This document shows positions 62,026-64,000 of a DNA stretch of 64,000 nucleotides, piece after piece (positions within the stretch are counted from its first letter, which is position 1; every line of letters begins with the position of its first letter). The notes below the pieces were generated by a model that saw only the letters and a list, made by a program, of their open reading frames with translations, ran no database searches and was not told the origin of the DNA. The stretch spans positions 69,771,719 through 69,835,718 of the forward strand of contig CM055899.1 in NCBI GenBank assembly GCA_029582155.1, written 5' to 3'. Source of the stretch: Panopea generosa. Taxonomy: Eukaryota > Mollusca > Bivalvia > Adapedonta > Hiatellidae. The translations under genes were made by a program, and so were the position numbers.

Positions 62026-64000
62026 TTTTTTTTAAATATTCATGTGTAATGGAATTCTCATCGATATTCAACTGTAAAGAATTGAAATACAAATGCACAT
62101 TATAATTAAAGAAATTATGCATAGCAAGTCAATATAATTAGGTATAACATTAAAATTCATATATTCACACATTTATTTCTTTATCGTAAAATACGATGTG
62201 CTGTGGCATTCATTATCTAAGTTACCAATTTTTCTTTGATTATCTTTTTCTTCTTAAAAGAACACAGACAGCTACGTTTTCTGCAAGACAATTTTTTATT
62301 AAGACTGTAAACATGTGAATTGATATTAATTTCGCCATTCTCTGCCTGCTTGCCTGTCTGCATGTGTTAGAACGACTTCAATGAGTGTACATAGTAATAG
62401 AACCAGTATAAAGATTTTGCGTGCAAGTAATCATTATCTTGTAGAGAATATAAAAATCACAAGAATTTACTTAATGGGGCTTAATTGTGAATTATGGTGC
62501 TAGATCACGTATAACTAGATTTGTGAAGGTCATTTTATTAATTGGCAGCTGACATGCCACCTTCAATGTTAACTTCAGGCTTACAAGATGTAACTTACTG
62601 TTTTATAAAACCATAATGCCGAATAGAGTACACACCAGTCGCTTTTCCAATTAGCGTATCCCTTCAGTTTTATTAATTGAGATTTTAAATTGGCTAGTAT
62701 AAATACTAATTTCAAGTACAAAAACGTAAGACAAGCGTTAATTGTAATTGCATAGCAAGAGGGTTAGACTAGCATTCTCATTTGTTTCATTTAATTTGTA
62801 TTGTGATTGACATTGTAAGAAGACGCTACCAGGTGTAAATTAAGGTAAGATTGATTCACATCATTAGTTTCAATGTACACTTCTAAGTTCGACAAGAAGC
62901 ACAACGGCGTTCAAAACAACAGAAAATTATGAAACCTGTAAAGTTCACATGAAATGTTAATGACCATGAGTGTGAAATTTATTTTATCAACTGGGCACTG
63001 TGACATTCACTTTAAAAAGTCCAGAAAAAAATGCGTAACTATGTTTAAAATGGAGGAAGTCGTAGGAACATAGTTTCATCTTAGTTGTGTGTTACTATAT
63101 TCCATTGCAATGACAGATCGGAGGACCGATTGTCGGATAGAAATATCAGCCAGCTCGTCTTTTATTTGGCGTGTCAGATTCATTCATTCGATTTTCGTTT
63201 AAACTTACGTGAAATACACATAAACCAATTCTGAAATGAATTTAATTACGAGAGATCATAAAAATCGTGGAAAACAGTTACTAATCACTAATTAAAGACT
63301 ATTCAAACGTTATATCTGGAAAGAGGCCAAATCATTTACTTATTTTCGATAAATATGTATTTTAATTTTACTTGATAACACTAATACTTTTGTAATATTA
63401 ATTGGTTTAATCCAGTCATTAGGTTTCGTGTTTAAAGCATTATTATGTGTACTTTACAAACTCCCAAGTTATATTACAGTGTTAAAACTCCGTCAGATTT
63501 TTTCGTTGATGTGTCAAGTAACTCATTTACGTCTTAAACCATAACACATATCAGAAGATCTTAAAATGGCAGGTGATGCGAAGAGATATGAAATATATTA
63601 CCTACCATCAAAGAAAATGAGGGAAAGGTCAATCATGATTGCCGCTTATTGTTATTTGACGTCAATTAATGGCATCTTAATACGAATCTCATTTACTGCA
63701 TTGATACATTGAAAAGCATTTGATATAAGATTATAAGATCGCAGATTTATCTATTTAATGCACCTTATACTTGATGCGAAATGGTAGCAATGCATGTATC
63801 CAGACATATATGAGTAGTATTTGCTAACATTCTTAAGCATAAATAAACAACGGGCTTATTGTATTATGTATTATATACAGCATTAACATTTTTTCTGTTT
63901 TATAAAATATAAAACAAAAGAACAATAGAATCCAAATTGAACTAAGACTTAAGGACTAAGGTTTAATTTGATAGTAGTTGTTGTGCTTTATTTATTGAAC
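62026..64000. other. AT-rich sequence, no gene seen
   Basis: No frames, RNA genes or repeats recognised up to the window end. Confidence 0.45.

Overview
The window looks like AT-rich, gene-poor nuclear DNA from an invertebrate, most likely a mollusc and plausibly a bivalve. The evidence is tRNA-derived SINEs whose bodies resemble cores I know from bivalve genomes, decayed Tx1-like and CR1-like LINEs, a decayed Ty3/Gypsy element, a dispersed repeat ending in a GGACGCGGACG / CTTCGAATAGTCGAG signature that I associate with bivalves, and three long satellite arrays. Species is not determinable by reading. I see no intact host protein gene, no rRNA, no functional tRNA and nothing prokaryotic. Nearly every long open frame is a by-product of tandem repeats whose period is a multiple of three.

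Layout. Positions 190-4080 are a 57-bp satellite (about 68 copies by length). A SINE lies at about 4664-4975. A 3' LINE fragment (RT palm to C-terminal zinc motif) covers about 8055-9345. A foldback/MITE-like element with 54-bp inverted arms is at 9627-10095, followed by small tandem repeats (10248-11545). Positions 12736-21925 are a 110-bp satellite (about 83 copies) carrying a large internal duplication of more than 2.3 kb. Positions 24124-24960 on the minus strand hold an unrecognised decayed coding sequence. Positions 26495-33590 are a CpG-rich 54-bp satellite (about 131 copies) in which most units carry a consensus-like 5' splice-site sequence.

The second half is unique AT-rich DNA with scattered dead elements: a Tx1-like LINE 3' half (39890-41115, +); a Tx1-like LINE with its RT core deleted (44465-46733, -); a diverged ~170-bp tandem repeat (47050-47900); a small MITE-like element (48807-48981) with a relative near 61.9-62.0 kb; a bivalve-type dispersed repeat (50049-50641); two minus-strand tRNA-derived SINEs (about 52250-52435 and 55015-55268); a Ty3/Gypsy protease-RT remnant (52950-54080, +); and a nearly full-length CR1-like LINE pseudogene (56195-59350, -) interrupted by an unrelated insertion of about 350 bp.

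Nothing here works together as a gene system. The main interest is structural: three unrelated satellites within 34 kb, each with readable higher-order duplication history; the splice-site-bearing CpG-rich 54-mer; the foldback element with three CACATGTG palindromes exactly 48 bp apart; and the unidentified coding relic near 24.5 kb.
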